From positions 1-64,000 of the forward strand of contig JBAKBP010007094.1 of NCBI GenBank assembly GCA_037953745.1: 64,000 nt of DNA, read 5' to 3'. The stretch's first letter is position 1. Each line of letters starts with the position of its first letter. A program made the translations under genes and the position numbers. Positions 13,081-23,460 of the stretch are shown here, piece by piece. Under the pieces are notes generated by a model. It did not search any database, was not told where the DNA came from, and saw nothing but the letters and a program-made list of their open reading frames with translations. This DNA comes from Lithodes maja (lineage: Eukaryota; Arthropoda; Malacostraca; Decapoda; Lithodidae).

Positions 13081-13641
13081 GACACTACAAAGGTAACTCA
13101 TCTAAATAATAATAGTTTACTACTTCTGTTAATCTAATTTGTCGCTAGTTTGTAGTTTGCTAACAAAAGGTGTATGTTGTATATTATATAGTATGACCTG
13201 TACTATTATTTTATTCATACCAATAAAGTGGGCGGAGAGAGAGAGAGAGAGTGACGTTTCAGTTACTGAAAGAGGGAATCTACTGTTCATTACGAATTAG
13301 TTTCGGGAACATTATTGTATGAACAAGTAAAAGTAAATAAGTTTAACATTCGTCACTGTATGTTATAGAACGTCACCTCCTCCCATTGTGTCCTACCCTT
13401 TTAACACTACGACAAGCTCCCTCCCTTCCCATCAAGCTGCGCCATCTATGGGGCAAAACCTTTGATTGATCAAGGGAGGGGAGTGTGAGATCTTACTATA
13501 TTCAGAGCGAACAAACTACACAACGGATTTACCCAAACCCTACGACTAGGTGGCCCACGCGGAATTGTGGCCGAGTGTACATGGACAATGATGATTCTGG
13601 TGATACCCGAGTCAAAATATTGGACGAGCTATGCTCTTTAA

Positions 13642-13866
13642 CCCCTTCAGACTCATATGATGCAGAGGTTGCCAGATTAGCAATAAGAAATAGAGTTCTC
13701 TCACTCTTATAATTACCTCTCCAAAATTAGTTTTCTGCCCGCAGCTAACTCAAAGACAACTGCAGAGGTTGAAGTAACTAAACTAAAGATTTCTAAATAC
13801 CCCTGATGGTAACAAAGGTTTTAAAGTATCCCTAATAGGCTCAAAATTGTGTCATGTTGGAGAGGG
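13642..13866. mobile_element. small TTAA-type MITE, copy 1
   Basis: This 225-bp element has TTAA at 13638-13641 and a decayed TCAA at 13867-13870. Its interior matches the reverse complement of 35721-35942, for example CTCCAAAATTAGTTTTCTGCC. Ends begin CCCCTTCAGAC or CCCTCTCC. The family is non-autonomous and piggyBac-like by target site. Confidence 0.65.
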
Positions 13867-14137
13867 TCAAGTGTGATAGTCTTTACCCATTTAATTTCCA
13901 CAGATCCTTCTTAAGCTGTTTAAAACTTCTAATGAGAGCCAGAAAATATAGCTACACATGCATAAGCTTCAAATGGTTATTGGTTCAATTGACAATCGAT
14001 ATTTTTTTCCCGATTCAGTGGTCTACAGTTGAGATTTCTGGACAATGATGATCTTAGCCAATGAAGATTGTAGGATATGATTAAAGAATTCTATGTTAAC
14101 TCTTTTGTTGTACATTATGAAAAGGGGCTATGGAAAG

Positions 14138-14410
14138 CTCTAAGGTTAGTTTTCGATGAGTCTCGTATTCTTGGGTCATTTATATTGAAAACAATTATAT
14201 AAATAACTAGTAATTGGTCTGTTGAAAATATCAGTGTATTCGGTAGAAGCATAAGGACAAATAATGATGTAGAGGGCTACATCATTATTTGTCCTTATGC
14301 TTCTACCGAATACACATATTTTTAACTGAACAATTACTAGAGTTATTTATGTAATTGTTTTCAACATAAATCACCCACGAATGCGAGCCTCGTCGAAAAC
14401 TGGCAGAACC
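14138..14410. repeat. long palindrome with perfect 39-bp core arms
   Basis: The arms 14234-14272 and 14277-14315 are perfectly complementary with only AGGG between them. Weaker complementarity extends outward to about 14138 and 14410. RNA or single-stranded DNA from here would form a long hairpin. It lies inside the 10.9-kb element. No ORF is supported. Confidence 0.85.
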
Positions 14411-14837
14411 TCCTAAATAGGAGGGTAAGGAAAGGGAATCTCCCTTTTTACTTCCTAGTAGAATTGTTGTATAACGAGGCAAGAAGTATTCCCAATCAAG
14501 TAGATTACAGTTAATAAGAGAAAGAAAGTTAACCAGGTGCTTTAAAAAGCCTATCAGAACAACTACAAACATTAAAAATATTCTAAGGGACAAATATAAC
14601 AAACACGAAATGTCTACTGGTCATCTACTCAAATCATGGGCTAACATCTATGCACCAAAATTAATTGTATATTTTATATTTGTTCATTTTAGTTTTAGTT
14701 AGGTTTTACTGACAAATGTGTATTATTATGCTGTATTTGTATATATATACAAGAACCATTAATATGTTGTTTGTCTATTCCTCTTAGAATTAGTTAAAAT
14801 TATTTTCGGTGGTTAGGCTATCACTGACAAATCAAAA

Positions 14838-14955
14838 CCGTATGGGCCGAATAAGCCAGGTCCGACAATTATTGTGGTCCGAATGAGCCTGGGCCGAATT
14901 TATTATGGTTCGAATGAGCCTGGGCCGAATCAGCCATGGTCCGAATCAGCCGGCT
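14838..14955 (-). repeat. subterminal TTCGG tandem repeats, right end
   Basis: Degenerate units share ATGGTCCGAATCAGCC, the inverted counterpart of 4091-4222. They end at the TIR next to the 9-bp target duplication. Confidence 0.8.
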
Positions 14956-14967
14956 ACCATTGATATG

Positions 14968-15240
14968 TTATTCTCTTTACATGTGGTTTGTTACATATTG
15001 CCAAGTCTGACAATATATGATAATGTGATACAAGGTTTGTTGTGAAAGCAACCACTATTACCTAAAGTAAATTTCCCCCGAGAATTGCATTGCATTATTT
15101 CCCCAACACATTATTCCCTTGATCTATTTACTTAACTAGGACTGTCTAATGAATATCAATTGAATAAATAATTCCTGGAGCTAATTGAGTACAGCCAACC
15201 TTTATCAACTGCTCACATTATTACAAACATAATGTTTATT
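14968..15240 (+). repeat. right half of the split 1.6-kb repeat, proximal part
   Basis: It matches the reverse complement of about 11920-12160. The match is broken at 15241-15251 by the LINE insertion and continues at 23911-24440. Confidence 0.7.
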
Positions 15241-15298
15241 AACCGGACAATGGCGGCGTCTACGCCGTGGGGCCACCTCCCGAGGCTGCCAACCGCGG

Positions 15299-15844
15299 AT
15301 GGCTGCCGACCCTCCACGGCCGAAGACAAAATCAACGACCAGTGGAGGAAAACCGGATGCAGGCCGCGGGGAGCAGTTTCGGGAGCCAAACCGTCACAAC
15401 CATCCCCTGCCCCCTCCTTGGGGGCACGGGTCCTTGGAGCGGCTTCGGTCGCGCCGGGAATTTCCACACCTCTCACACCACACACACACACATCACACAG
15501 TTTTTCCTACACCGAGAAATGACTCTCCGGCTGTCATTTCTCGAAGACTTCTTCTAGCCGGAGACATTGAGAGCAACCCAGGACCCACGTACACATACAT
15601 ATGTCCAACTTGCTCAAAACCCATCACTTCGAGTCACCATACTAAGGGTTCAGTTCTCTGCAATTCATGCGGGAACTGGACCCACTTCACCTGCACAACA
15701 CTTGCCTCCAAGAAACACTACACAAACACCTGGACCTGTTCTTCATGCCCCTCCCTCTCCCAGTCAAATCCCTCACCTAAAACCCGTCCACCTCTCCTCC
15801 CCAACCCACCTAACCTTCCCATATCATCCACTCCCCCCCCCTAA
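15299..15844 (+). CDS. LINE ORF, N-terminal part: 2A peptide and PHD-like finger
   Basis: This is a 181-codon open frame. Residues 88-96 read GDIESNPGP, the consensus of 2A peptides, which make ribosomes skip one peptide bond before the last proline. Residues 102-150 hold a Cys4-His-Cys3 finger (C102, C105, C121, C124, H129, C132, C147, C150), as in PHD domains. A proline-rich linker follows. The frame stops at 15844 only because a 64-bp tandem duplication (copies starting 15777 and 15841) shifts the frame; the frame that continues at the same point is the endonuclease-RT ORF. Originally this was one polyprotein, with 2A releasing the first ~95 residues. The start at 15299 is the first in-frame ATG. 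2A motifs are known near the N terminus of several APE-type LINE clades. Confidence 0.75.
   Translation: MAADPPRPKTKSTTSGGKPDAGRGEQFREPNRHNHPLPPPWGHGSLERLRSRREFPHLSHHTHTHHTVFPTPRNDSPAVISRRLLLAGDIESNPGPTYTYICPTCSKPITSSHHTKGSVLCNSCGNWTHFTCTTLASKKHYTNTWTCSSCPSLSQSNPSPKTRPPLLPNPPNLPISSTPPP
15560..15586 (+). other. 2A ribosome-skipping motif
   Basis: The codons encode GDIESNPGP, preceded by RRLLLA. All invariant positions of the D-x-E-x-NPGP motif are present. The leucine-rich run just upstream is typical of active 2As. Confidence 0.85.
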
Positions 15845-18800
15845 AACCCGTCCACCTCTCCTCCCTAACCCACCTAACCTTCCCATACCATCCACATCCT
15901 CAACTCAACACACCACACCCCATCCTAATCCATTCCAACCCCAATCTCCTGCTCCCCAATCCCCACCCCCACCTCACCCATCCCAACGCCCAGCCCCTCC
16001 CTCACCCCCACCCCCACCCCATCCTCGTGCAGCAGCACCCAACATGCATCGTGCACATAACATTAACATTCTTCAACTGAACATAGATGGCATCAACACA
16101 AAGAAACACAAACTCTCACACTTCATCAAACAACACAACATACACATTGCCATCTTACAAGAAACAAAACTCCGCACAACACAAAAAACACCCACATTTC
16201 ATAATTTCACCACCATCAGACAAGAACGGGCTGTCGGCGGGGGCGGTGGACTCATCACCCTGGTACACAAAGAAATATCATACATAGTAACCAGTGTACA
16301 AACCAAATCCCTCCTCCCCCCAAATGATAACACAACAGAAATACAGTCAATTAAAATACGCACTGGCAACAACTCCAACATAACCATCATAAATACATAC
16401 ATCCCTCCCCAAACATCCCCTACAGTATCAAATGAATACAGACCACACTTACAACACATCACAAACACCCCACACACCCCACACATCATCCTGGGTGGTG
16501 ACTTCAACACCAAGACGTCGGCCTGGTTTGTCGACAACCCCGACACAGACAGAGGGCTGGTACTACAAAACCAAACCGATAACCTCATCATCCTTAACGA
16601 CATCCATCAACATACCCATATTCCTTACCAAGCCCTCTATAACCCATCATCTCCAGACATCACCTTTTGCTCCCCAGAACTCGCCCCCACAACATCCTGG
16701 AGGGTGGTCAGAACCTTAGGCTCTGACCACCTCCCGATCATTATCATCACCAAAACCAGACTCACCCCAGCTAGCCACAAACACACATACACCAATTATA
16801 AAAGAGCTAACTGGGAAGCATTCACAAATGAGACAGAACAACACTTCACAACTCTAAACAGTACACCCATCACTAACATCAACAATGCTGTACACATACT
16901 CAATAAAACTATCCAAAACGCTGACAAGAAACACATTCCAAGAGGTAACAGGAAAAGACACAACCCCAACTTCACACCAGAAATTCAAAACCTCATCAGA
17001 CAACGCGACATACTGAAACACTCCCCAGCACCCCACACACAAGACATCACACAACAAATTCAAGCACTCAACACCCAAACTAACAACAAAATACAAGAAC
17101 AACAAAAACTAAATTGGAATAACTTCCTACAAACACTTGATCACAAAACAAACCCCAAAAAACTCTACAAAACACTAAACAGCATCACACTTTCCAACAG
17201 CAACACAACACAATCACATGCTGCAATCACAACAACAGACTCTACTCCTTCATGTAAACAACAAGCAAACACTCTCATCAATCACTTTTCACATGTCAGC
17301 CACCTAAAACCTCACAAAGACGACCGACGTGTCATCCGACGTAAGAGACAATTCCCCACAGACCCTGACTATACACCCTTCACCAATCACCAGACAAAGC
17401 ATATCATCAACAATCTCAAGCACTCACCCACCTGTGGCCTAGACAACATAAGCAACATACACCTCAGACACCTGGGACCACAAGGCATACAAGCACTCAC
17501 TAACATATCAAACTACAGCTATTCACACAACACAATACCAGACATTTGGAAGCATGGTATCATCATCACATTCCCCAAACCCAACAAAGACCCCACGCTA
17601 CCCTCCTCGCACCGCCCCATCACATTTCTTTGCTCCCCCTCCAAAGTCATGGAACGCCTAGTATTACAACTAATTACACCTGACCTACCCCTAGCTCCAA
17701 CACAACATGGCTTTAGGCCACTGCACTCCACAAACACTCTTCTCACAGACCTTACACAAAGAGCTTTCGACGGCATCAACTCAGCTAGACCACCACACAG
17801 ATCACTATTAGCCACACTCGACATTAGTAAAGCCTTCGATGCCATCCCCCGCCACAACCTAGCAAACAAAATCTACAACACAAACATGCACAACAACACA
17901 AAAAGGTGGCTGGCCAACTTCCTAGCAGGCAGATGTGCACACGTATCTTTTGCCGGTCAGTCATCTAAAATCAGAAACTTTCCAAACGGAGTCCCACAAG
18001 GATCCGTCCTATCGCCCGCACTCTTCAATCTGTACATGCACGATATAACTACACCCAATACGCCCCAAATAAACTTAGCCTCCTATGCAGATGACATAAC
18101 ACTCACATGCACACACCATGACCCAAAAAGAGCAACAGATCTCCTTCAACCCTATCTCAACACACTACATGGCTGGTGCACTACAAACAGACTTAATCTA
18201 GCCCCAGCCAAATCCACCGCAACCCTGCTCACAAGTTGGACACAAGAACACGAATACATCCCTCAACTCACCATAAACAACACACCCCTAACACATACAC
18301 CCAAAATCCTAGGAGTAACATATGATACTCATATGACATTCAAACAGCACACCACAAACATTAAAAAGAAACTGACACCCAGACTTAACGCCCTCAGGTC
18401 ACTTGCTCACACAAAATTTGGACACAACAAAGAAACTACCACCACAGTATATAAACAATACATAAGATCAGTGATGGAATACGCAAGCCCAGCCTGGGCT
18501 TCTAACCTAGCTGAAACACATCATAAGACCTTACAGACTATTCAAAACAAAGCCCTGAAGATCATTACAGGCTGCACAGCTACTTCACCCACAGATCACC
18601 TACATCAAGAAACCAAAATCCTCAAAGTCAAAGACCATCTGGACATGAGAGGCACTCAATTCCTGGCAGCAGCCTCCACGAACCAAGACCACCCACTAAA
18701 CTACATGGCAACACACCCACAGACACCAAGAAATATCAAAACAACACCCAGCACACGGTATCACACACAATTATTGTCCTCTCTCCCTCCCTGCCCACCC

Positions 18801-18956
18801 CGAACCAACTTCCAGAAGCACATCCATATACTCATATCTCTCACCGATCCATCCACTCACTCACAGACAACACGCAGCTGCATGCACGACCTCCCGAAAT
18901 CCATCCTTCCGAATCCTCCCTTCCTCGCGAGGACAGAGTCCACCTGGCCAGGCTGA
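15845..18956 (+). pseudogene. LINE endonuclease-reverse transcriptase ORF (frame-disrupted)
   Basis: This is the continuation of the polyprotein in the second frame, which is open from 15567. After a proline-rich linker comes an APE-type endonuclease: LQLNIDGINTKK, ILQETKLR, LGGDFNTK, SSPDITFCSPEL and GSDHLPIII. The reverse transcriptase follows, with LATLDISKAFDAIPRHNL, GVPQGSVLSPALFNLYMHD and the catalytic SYADDITLT. The thumb and connection region includes VMEYASPAWASNLAE. Near 18826 an extra AT (CCATATACTCAT, against CCATACTCAT in the copy at 46.7-48.6 kb) shifts the frame and ends the ORF at 18956. The true C terminus, with a CPGCNTAPHTIKHIIEDC zinc-knuckle-like motif, survives at 23685-23879. 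This copy should be inactive; only three events broke it, so it is fairly young. Confidence 0.8.
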
Positions 18957-19373
18957 GATGCGGACACCATCCAGCTCTCCTGAGCTATCAGAAGTCAAGG
19001 AAATGGGTGCAAGAATTGCTCACAAGGTGATACAAGCATGAAACTAACCGGAAATGTTCACAAGGACCTACTTTACAATTTCAGAGCAGGAGCCACCGAG
19101 ATTTCTGTATTGCATAGCAACGGTTGCTAGGCAAAGCATTTTCCTTAGCAACCGGCAGCAACGATGCAGTTTCTGAACTACTATGAAGTGTTATGACTTT
19201 GTACTTTTATTTATTTTCCTATATTCACTCCTAAAATGGTTCAAAAGATGTATAAAAGCATATATATCTATATAATAGAGTGAATGTCAGCACACAACCA
19301 GGGCACACTGGTGACATCACTGCTGTGTAACTCAGCATGGGGTTCAGTGCCAGCTGATCTAGATATACTAGTA

Positions 19374-20690
19374 CACTCCACCCTCCATTTAACGGACAAA
19401 TGCGTGCAAGCACCTGTCCGTTCCTGCTAAATGTCCGTTGCTGCTAAATACTGTCCAGTCCGGATGTAATCCGGAAATTCCTTGAGAAAAATTCGGTGTT
19501 GAGTACAGGTGTCCGGATCGTGACATTTAACTGTTATGCATCCTTTTTTTTACTGTACCTGAAATAAATCCTGGTAATCCCTTGTGCTACACCCTATTGA
19601 TAATGCAAAACTATTGAACACACTTAAAAGTGTATATTATTTGGTCTCTATATAATCTGTGAATCATTTCCGATATGATAGAATTAAAGATTTTATTATC
19701 CACCAACTCATAATCAGCAAAAACGACACAAATGTCAATTAAAAACATGTTATAATAATTATTTCCCTATTGGGAACAAAAAAAAACAAAAATCTATCAA
19801 ACGTAAATCTCCCGTCTGGGAAGCTCGGCGCCTAGACGGAGGGGAGGGTTGAAATATTTTGTTGACTATCTCATTTATTATTTATCTATGTGCTGGAAGG
19901 ATATTATATTTTTCAATTCCATCACATTAGAAATTATTCAAAGATTACAAAAAGTCCAAATAAGACATAGTTATGTTGATGTATAAGGGATTAGGTAGAT
20001 GAATTAGAGAGATAGATAGATAGAAAGAGAGTGTATATCGAGGGAAAAAAACAAAACAAAAAATCTATCAAACCTAAATCTTCCGTCTCGGAAGCTCCGC
20101 GTCTAGACTGAGGGGAGGGTTGAACTATTTTTTTGACTATCTTATTTATTATTTATCTATGTGCTGGAAGGATATTATATTTTTCAATTCCATCACATTA
20201 GAAATTATTCAAAGATTACAAAAAGTCCAAATAAGACATAGTTATGTTAATGTATAAGGGATTTAGATAGATGAATTAGAGAGATAGATAAATAGAAAGA
20301 GTGTGTATATCGAGGGAAAAAAACAAAACAAAAAATCTATCAAACGTAAATCTTCCGTCTCTGCTGGCACGGAGGGGAGAGTTGAAATATTTTGTTGACT
20401 ATCTTATTATTATTTATCTATGTGCTGGAAGGATATTATATTTTTCAATTCCATCATATTAGAAATGATTCAAAGATTACAAAAAGTCCAAATAAGACAT
20501 AGTTATGTTAATGTATAAGGGATTTAGGTGGGTTCATTAGAGAGATAAATAGATAGAGCAACGGACTTTGCTCCAACTTTTTTATAGCAACGGACTATGT
20601 CCGTTGCTGGGTCCATTGTCCGGCCTACATTTTTTGACCGTTATTGCCGATATCCGTTAAATCGGAATCCGTTAAATGGAGGTTAGAGTG
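19374..20690. mobile_element. nested pogo/Tigger-like non-autonomous element
   Basis: The inverted ends are CACTCCACCCTCCATTTAACG (left) and CACTCTAACCTCCATTTAACG (right, reverse strand), each bordered by TA (19372-19373, 20691-20692). This end sequence resembles pogo/Tigger TIRs. The insertion site sits inside a small palindrome (CTGATCTAGATATACTAG on both sides in opposite orientation). The interior has no transposase; it is filled by a 265-bp tandem repeat and a perfect AGCAACGGAC-TAT-GTCCGTTGCT palindrome near 20.6 kb. Confidence 0.6.
19780..20570 (+). repeat. ~265-bp tandem repeat, three copies
   Basis: The marker GGGGAGRGTTGAA recurs at 19841, 20112 and 20374, with spacings of 271 and 262. 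Each unit includes GTGCTGGAAGGATATTATAT and a GATA-rich stretch. It is non-coding. Confidence 0.85.
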
Positions 20691-21108
20691 TACTTTAATA
20701 AGTACTAGTATATCTAGATCAGTGTCCCAAATGCTATCTAACAGCCCCAAATCCACTAGCCACTAAACTGTAGTTTGTAGTTGGTAGATGTAGTTAGATA
20801 GCCGCGCCTGAATTGACAGGATGTGCCAGCGCGGGAGAGCCGAGCCAAGGGTAACGGGGCTTAAGAATTACCCGGAAGGTGTACAGATCGCACGGGACTT
20901 AAATGGCACTGGATGAACGATCGGGCTAGGTGTAGGGAAACTGAACCTAGTTGTATCCCATAAAGGAATGTGTGCAACAGATGTGTTTGATAAAGGTGGT
21001 AAAAGGATAAACCCTCGGCCTTAATCATATTTTGTTTCCAGTTTCAGCAAGTTTGATATATTTGATCTGCGCACAGTGATAGTCAAGACGTACTGAATAT
21101 TCACAGAA

Positions 21109-23460
21109 ATGGCCAGTGCCTCATCTTCATCTGTTCAAGCAACTGATTGGACTATCTGTGTTTTTTGTCAACTGGACACCAAAGAGTCTCTCATATCACC
21201 AACTGACAGAGGCTATGAAACCATAGTAGACAACATCACACAGTTTAGTAACCTTGACTCAATGCCAATCAAAATCAATCTGGCACGACTTGACCATGGG
21301 AATGGTATTCAATTAACATTGAAAGAACAGAATGCAAAGTGGCACAAATCTTGTTATCAGAAGTTTTCACATACCAAACTGGAACGCGCAAAACGAAAGC
21401 ACAAGTCTGAGGAAGATGGGACTGCTTCAAAACGAATTTTCACACGTAGCACTAGCAGTGGTGGTGATACTGCCTCAAGTGGAACAGTTGGCAGCAATTG
21501 TCCCAAATGCTTCTTTTGTTCCCAGCAGCAAACAAAGGAGAACCTCCGCGAAGTCTGTACATTTCAACTAGATTTTCGTGTGAGGAAATGTGCACATGAT
21601 CTACAAGATGAAAATCTTCTTGCAAAATTAAGTGCAGGAGACCTTATTGCCCAGGAGGCAAAGTATCATGCAAACTGCCTTACAAACCTGTACAATAGAG
21701 CACGTGCAAAGGTATCACAGGATCAGGATGCCTCAGATGACCAGACATGTAAAGGAATTGCTTTGGCTCAGCTGATTTCCTACATTGAGGAGAAGAGGCA
21801 AGATGAGGATGTGAAGGTGTTCAGACTTGCAGATCTTGTGAAGCTCTACACTGACAGGCTAAATCAACTTGGAGCGGATGTTACTGCACGAGTAAACAGT
21901 AAGCATCTGAAAGACCGCATTCTCATGCATCTCCCAAGGATGAAAGCTTACAAAGAAGGACGAGATGTGTTCATGGCTTGTGAAGAAGATGTTGGCTCTA
22001 TTCTCCGAGAAGGATACCAGACTGATCGAGACGAGCAGAGTGTCATGATGACCCAAATTGCTGAAATGATCCGACAGGACATCTTCGCACACAAAATAAC
22101 ATTCTCTGGATCGTTTGGCCATAACAGCCAAGTGGAGTCTGTTCCACGGTCCCTTTTGTCACTGGTCAGCATGCTTATCAATGGTTCAAACATCACAGAT
22201 CAAACATCCAACACAACTATCAGCCAACCAATACTATCCATTGCTCAGCTGTTGGTGTACAACAGCATCAAGAGACGCAGGGATTCTGTGAGAAATCCAC
22301 AAGTATATCACAACAAAGATCGTGAAACGCCACTACCCGTCTATGTAGGTCTTAAGGCTCATGCACTAACCAGAGATAGAAAGTTGATTGAGAGTCTATA
22401 TACTCTTGGTATGTCGGCATCATACAACCGCACAATGGACTTGATCACATCATTGGGTAATAACGTCTGTGACTATTACCATCAGATTGGCACAGTCTGT
22501 CCTCCTCAACTTCGCAAAGGGCATTTCATCACCAGTGCTGCAGACAACATCGACCACAACCCTAGCTCTGCGACATCTACAAGTTCATTCCATGGCACCA
22601 GCTTGTCCTTGTTCCAGAATCTCACTCCGCGAGATGTCTGTGAAGATGAAGACAATGGCCAAGGATTCACTAATTCAATAACTCAAGAGAGGGGGTTGAG
22701 GAAAATGAGCGACTTGCCCCTTTCGTACACTGAACTGAAACCAACACGGTTGCCAAAAAATGACGTCTTTGTCCCACCCATCCCTGCAGACCTGGCTTCT
22801 TCCAACACCCCTTTGACCAAGGACATGGACAAGGAATATGACTGGCTGAGTCATGTTGAGAAACATCATGCAGATGACATATCAGCAGAGGCGACTTTGT
22901 CTTGGGCAGCATACCATGCCAGCAGAGTGCCAGACCCAGACATTCTGCCATCTGTGAATGCCATGATGCCTCTCTTTGTTGAGGAAGCCAGCTCACCATC
23001 TATGCTTCGGCATTGCATGGAAGTGGTGAAGTCAGCAGTTCATCACCTCAACCCTGGCCAGACTCCAGTGATTAGTGGGGACCAACCTCTGTATGCTACA
23101 CTGAAGAAGCTGCAATGGAATATGTCCGAACTGTATGGTGAGGACAAGTTTGTAATGCTTATGGGGGGTCTACACACTGAAATGACAGGCTTGAAAGCTT
23201 TGGGTCATTGGCTTGATGGAAGTGGTTGGGTGGAAGTTCTCCAGGAAGCTGATGTTGCCACACCAGGCATTGCTGAGTCCTTCCTGAAGGCATCACATGT
23301 GACTCGAACCCGTCATGCTCACCAAGTCACTGCATGTGCATTGCACATCCTTCTCAAGAAGGCTTATGATGGATATGTTGCAAACAATTCCGAAGAATCC
23401 ACAGACACTTCAGCACATGGTGTGATGCAATGCTACATGTTTTTTAGAACAAGGAGTTGA
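21109..23460 (+). CDS. putative transposase of an unnamed family (family A)
   Basis: An intact 783-codon ORF lies between the inverted repeats of the 18995-23684 transposon. The N terminus has two zinc-binding-like modules of the form CxxC ... HxxCY: CVFC near residue 17 with WHKSCYQKF, then CPKCFFC with YHANC. The middle is helical and charged. The conserved blocks ADNIDHNPSS (D479, D482) and SFHGTSL follow. Then come ISGDQPLYATLKKLQW (D658) and GGLHTEMTGLKALGHW (E691), then GSGW and TRHAHQVTA. D479, D658 and E691 are my candidates for an RNase-H-fold DDE triad; this is an inference. A diverged relative is the pseudogene at 53242-60170, which has an extra C-terminal block (EGNW) that this ORF lacks, so this copy may be C-terminally shortened. 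I do not recognise a named superfamily. Confidence 0.7.
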   Translation: MASASSSSVQATDWTICVFCQLDTKESLISPTDRGYETIVDNITQFSNLDSMPIKINLARLDHGNGIQLTLKEQNAKWHKSCYQKFSHTKLERAKRKHKSEEDGTASKRIFTRSTSSGGDTASSGTVGSNCPKCFFCSQQQTKENLREVCTFQLDFRVRKCAHDLQDENLLAKLSAGDLIAQEAKYHANCLTNLYNRARAKVSQDQDASDDQTCKGIALAQLISYIEEKRQDEDVKVFRLADLVKLYTDRLNQLGADVTARVNSKHLKDRILMHLPRMKAYKEGRDVFMACEEDVGSILREGYQTDRDEQSVMMTQIAEMIRQDIFAHKITFSGSFGHNSQVESVPRSLLSLVSMLINGSNITDQTSNTTISQPILSIAQLLVYNSIKRRRDSVRNPQVYHNKDRETPLPVYVGLKAHALTRDRKLIESLYTLGMSASYNRTMDLITSLGNNVCDYYHQIGTVCPPQLRKGHFITSAADNIDHNPSSATSTSSFHGTSLSLFQNLTPRDVCEDEDNGQGFTNSITQERGLRKMSDLPLSYTELKPTRLPKNDVFVPPIPADLASSNTPLTKDMDKEYDWLSHVEKHHADDISAEATLSWAAYHASRVPDPDILPSVNAMMPLFVEEASSPSMLRHCMEVVKSAVHHLNPGQTPVISGDQPLYATLKKLQWNMSELYGEDKFVMLMGGLHTEMTGLKALGHWLDGSGWVEVLQEADVATPGIAESFLKASHVTRTRHAHQVTACALHILLKKAYDGYVANNSEESTDTSAHGVMQCYMFFRTRS

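Larger units (their letters stand above)
9769..13580. mobile_element. inverted-repeat element with ~350-bp arms
   Basis: The left arm (about 9769-10130) matches the reverse complement of about 13225-13580 nearly base for base, starting TGTACACTCGGCC at the outside and ending in a CT run inside. A 3-bp TGG borders both outer ends, which could be a short target duplication. Between the arms are a TTAA MITE (10193-10827), unassigned AT-rich DNA and the inverted copy of the 1.6-kb repeat. No transposase ORF is present, so this would be a non-autonomous or foldback element. Confidence 0.6.
4087..14958. mobile_element. 10.9-kb composite TIR element with 9-bp target duplication
   Basis: Both ends begin with a related inverted repeat. 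The left reads GAATGCCGGCTTATTCGGA; the right, reverse-complemented, reads GGTAGCCGGCTGATTCGGA. Each runs into a degenerate tandem array of TTCGGACCATGGCTGA-like units. The 9-mer ATTGATATG directly flanks it at 4078-4086 and 14959-14967. The homologous site at about 12.16 kb (reverse strand ACTGATATG) is uninterrupted. Inside are two TTAA MITEs, an RTE-like LINE, an inverted-repeat element and a palindrome, so most of the length is secondary cargo. No transposase of its own is visible, so the superfamily is open; a 9-bp duplication fits Mutator-like or Merlin-like elements. Confidence 0.65.

Noticed and set aside
16199..17869. Minus-strand frames within the LINE ORF
   Set aside because: Shadows of the plus-strand endonuclease-RT coding sequence.
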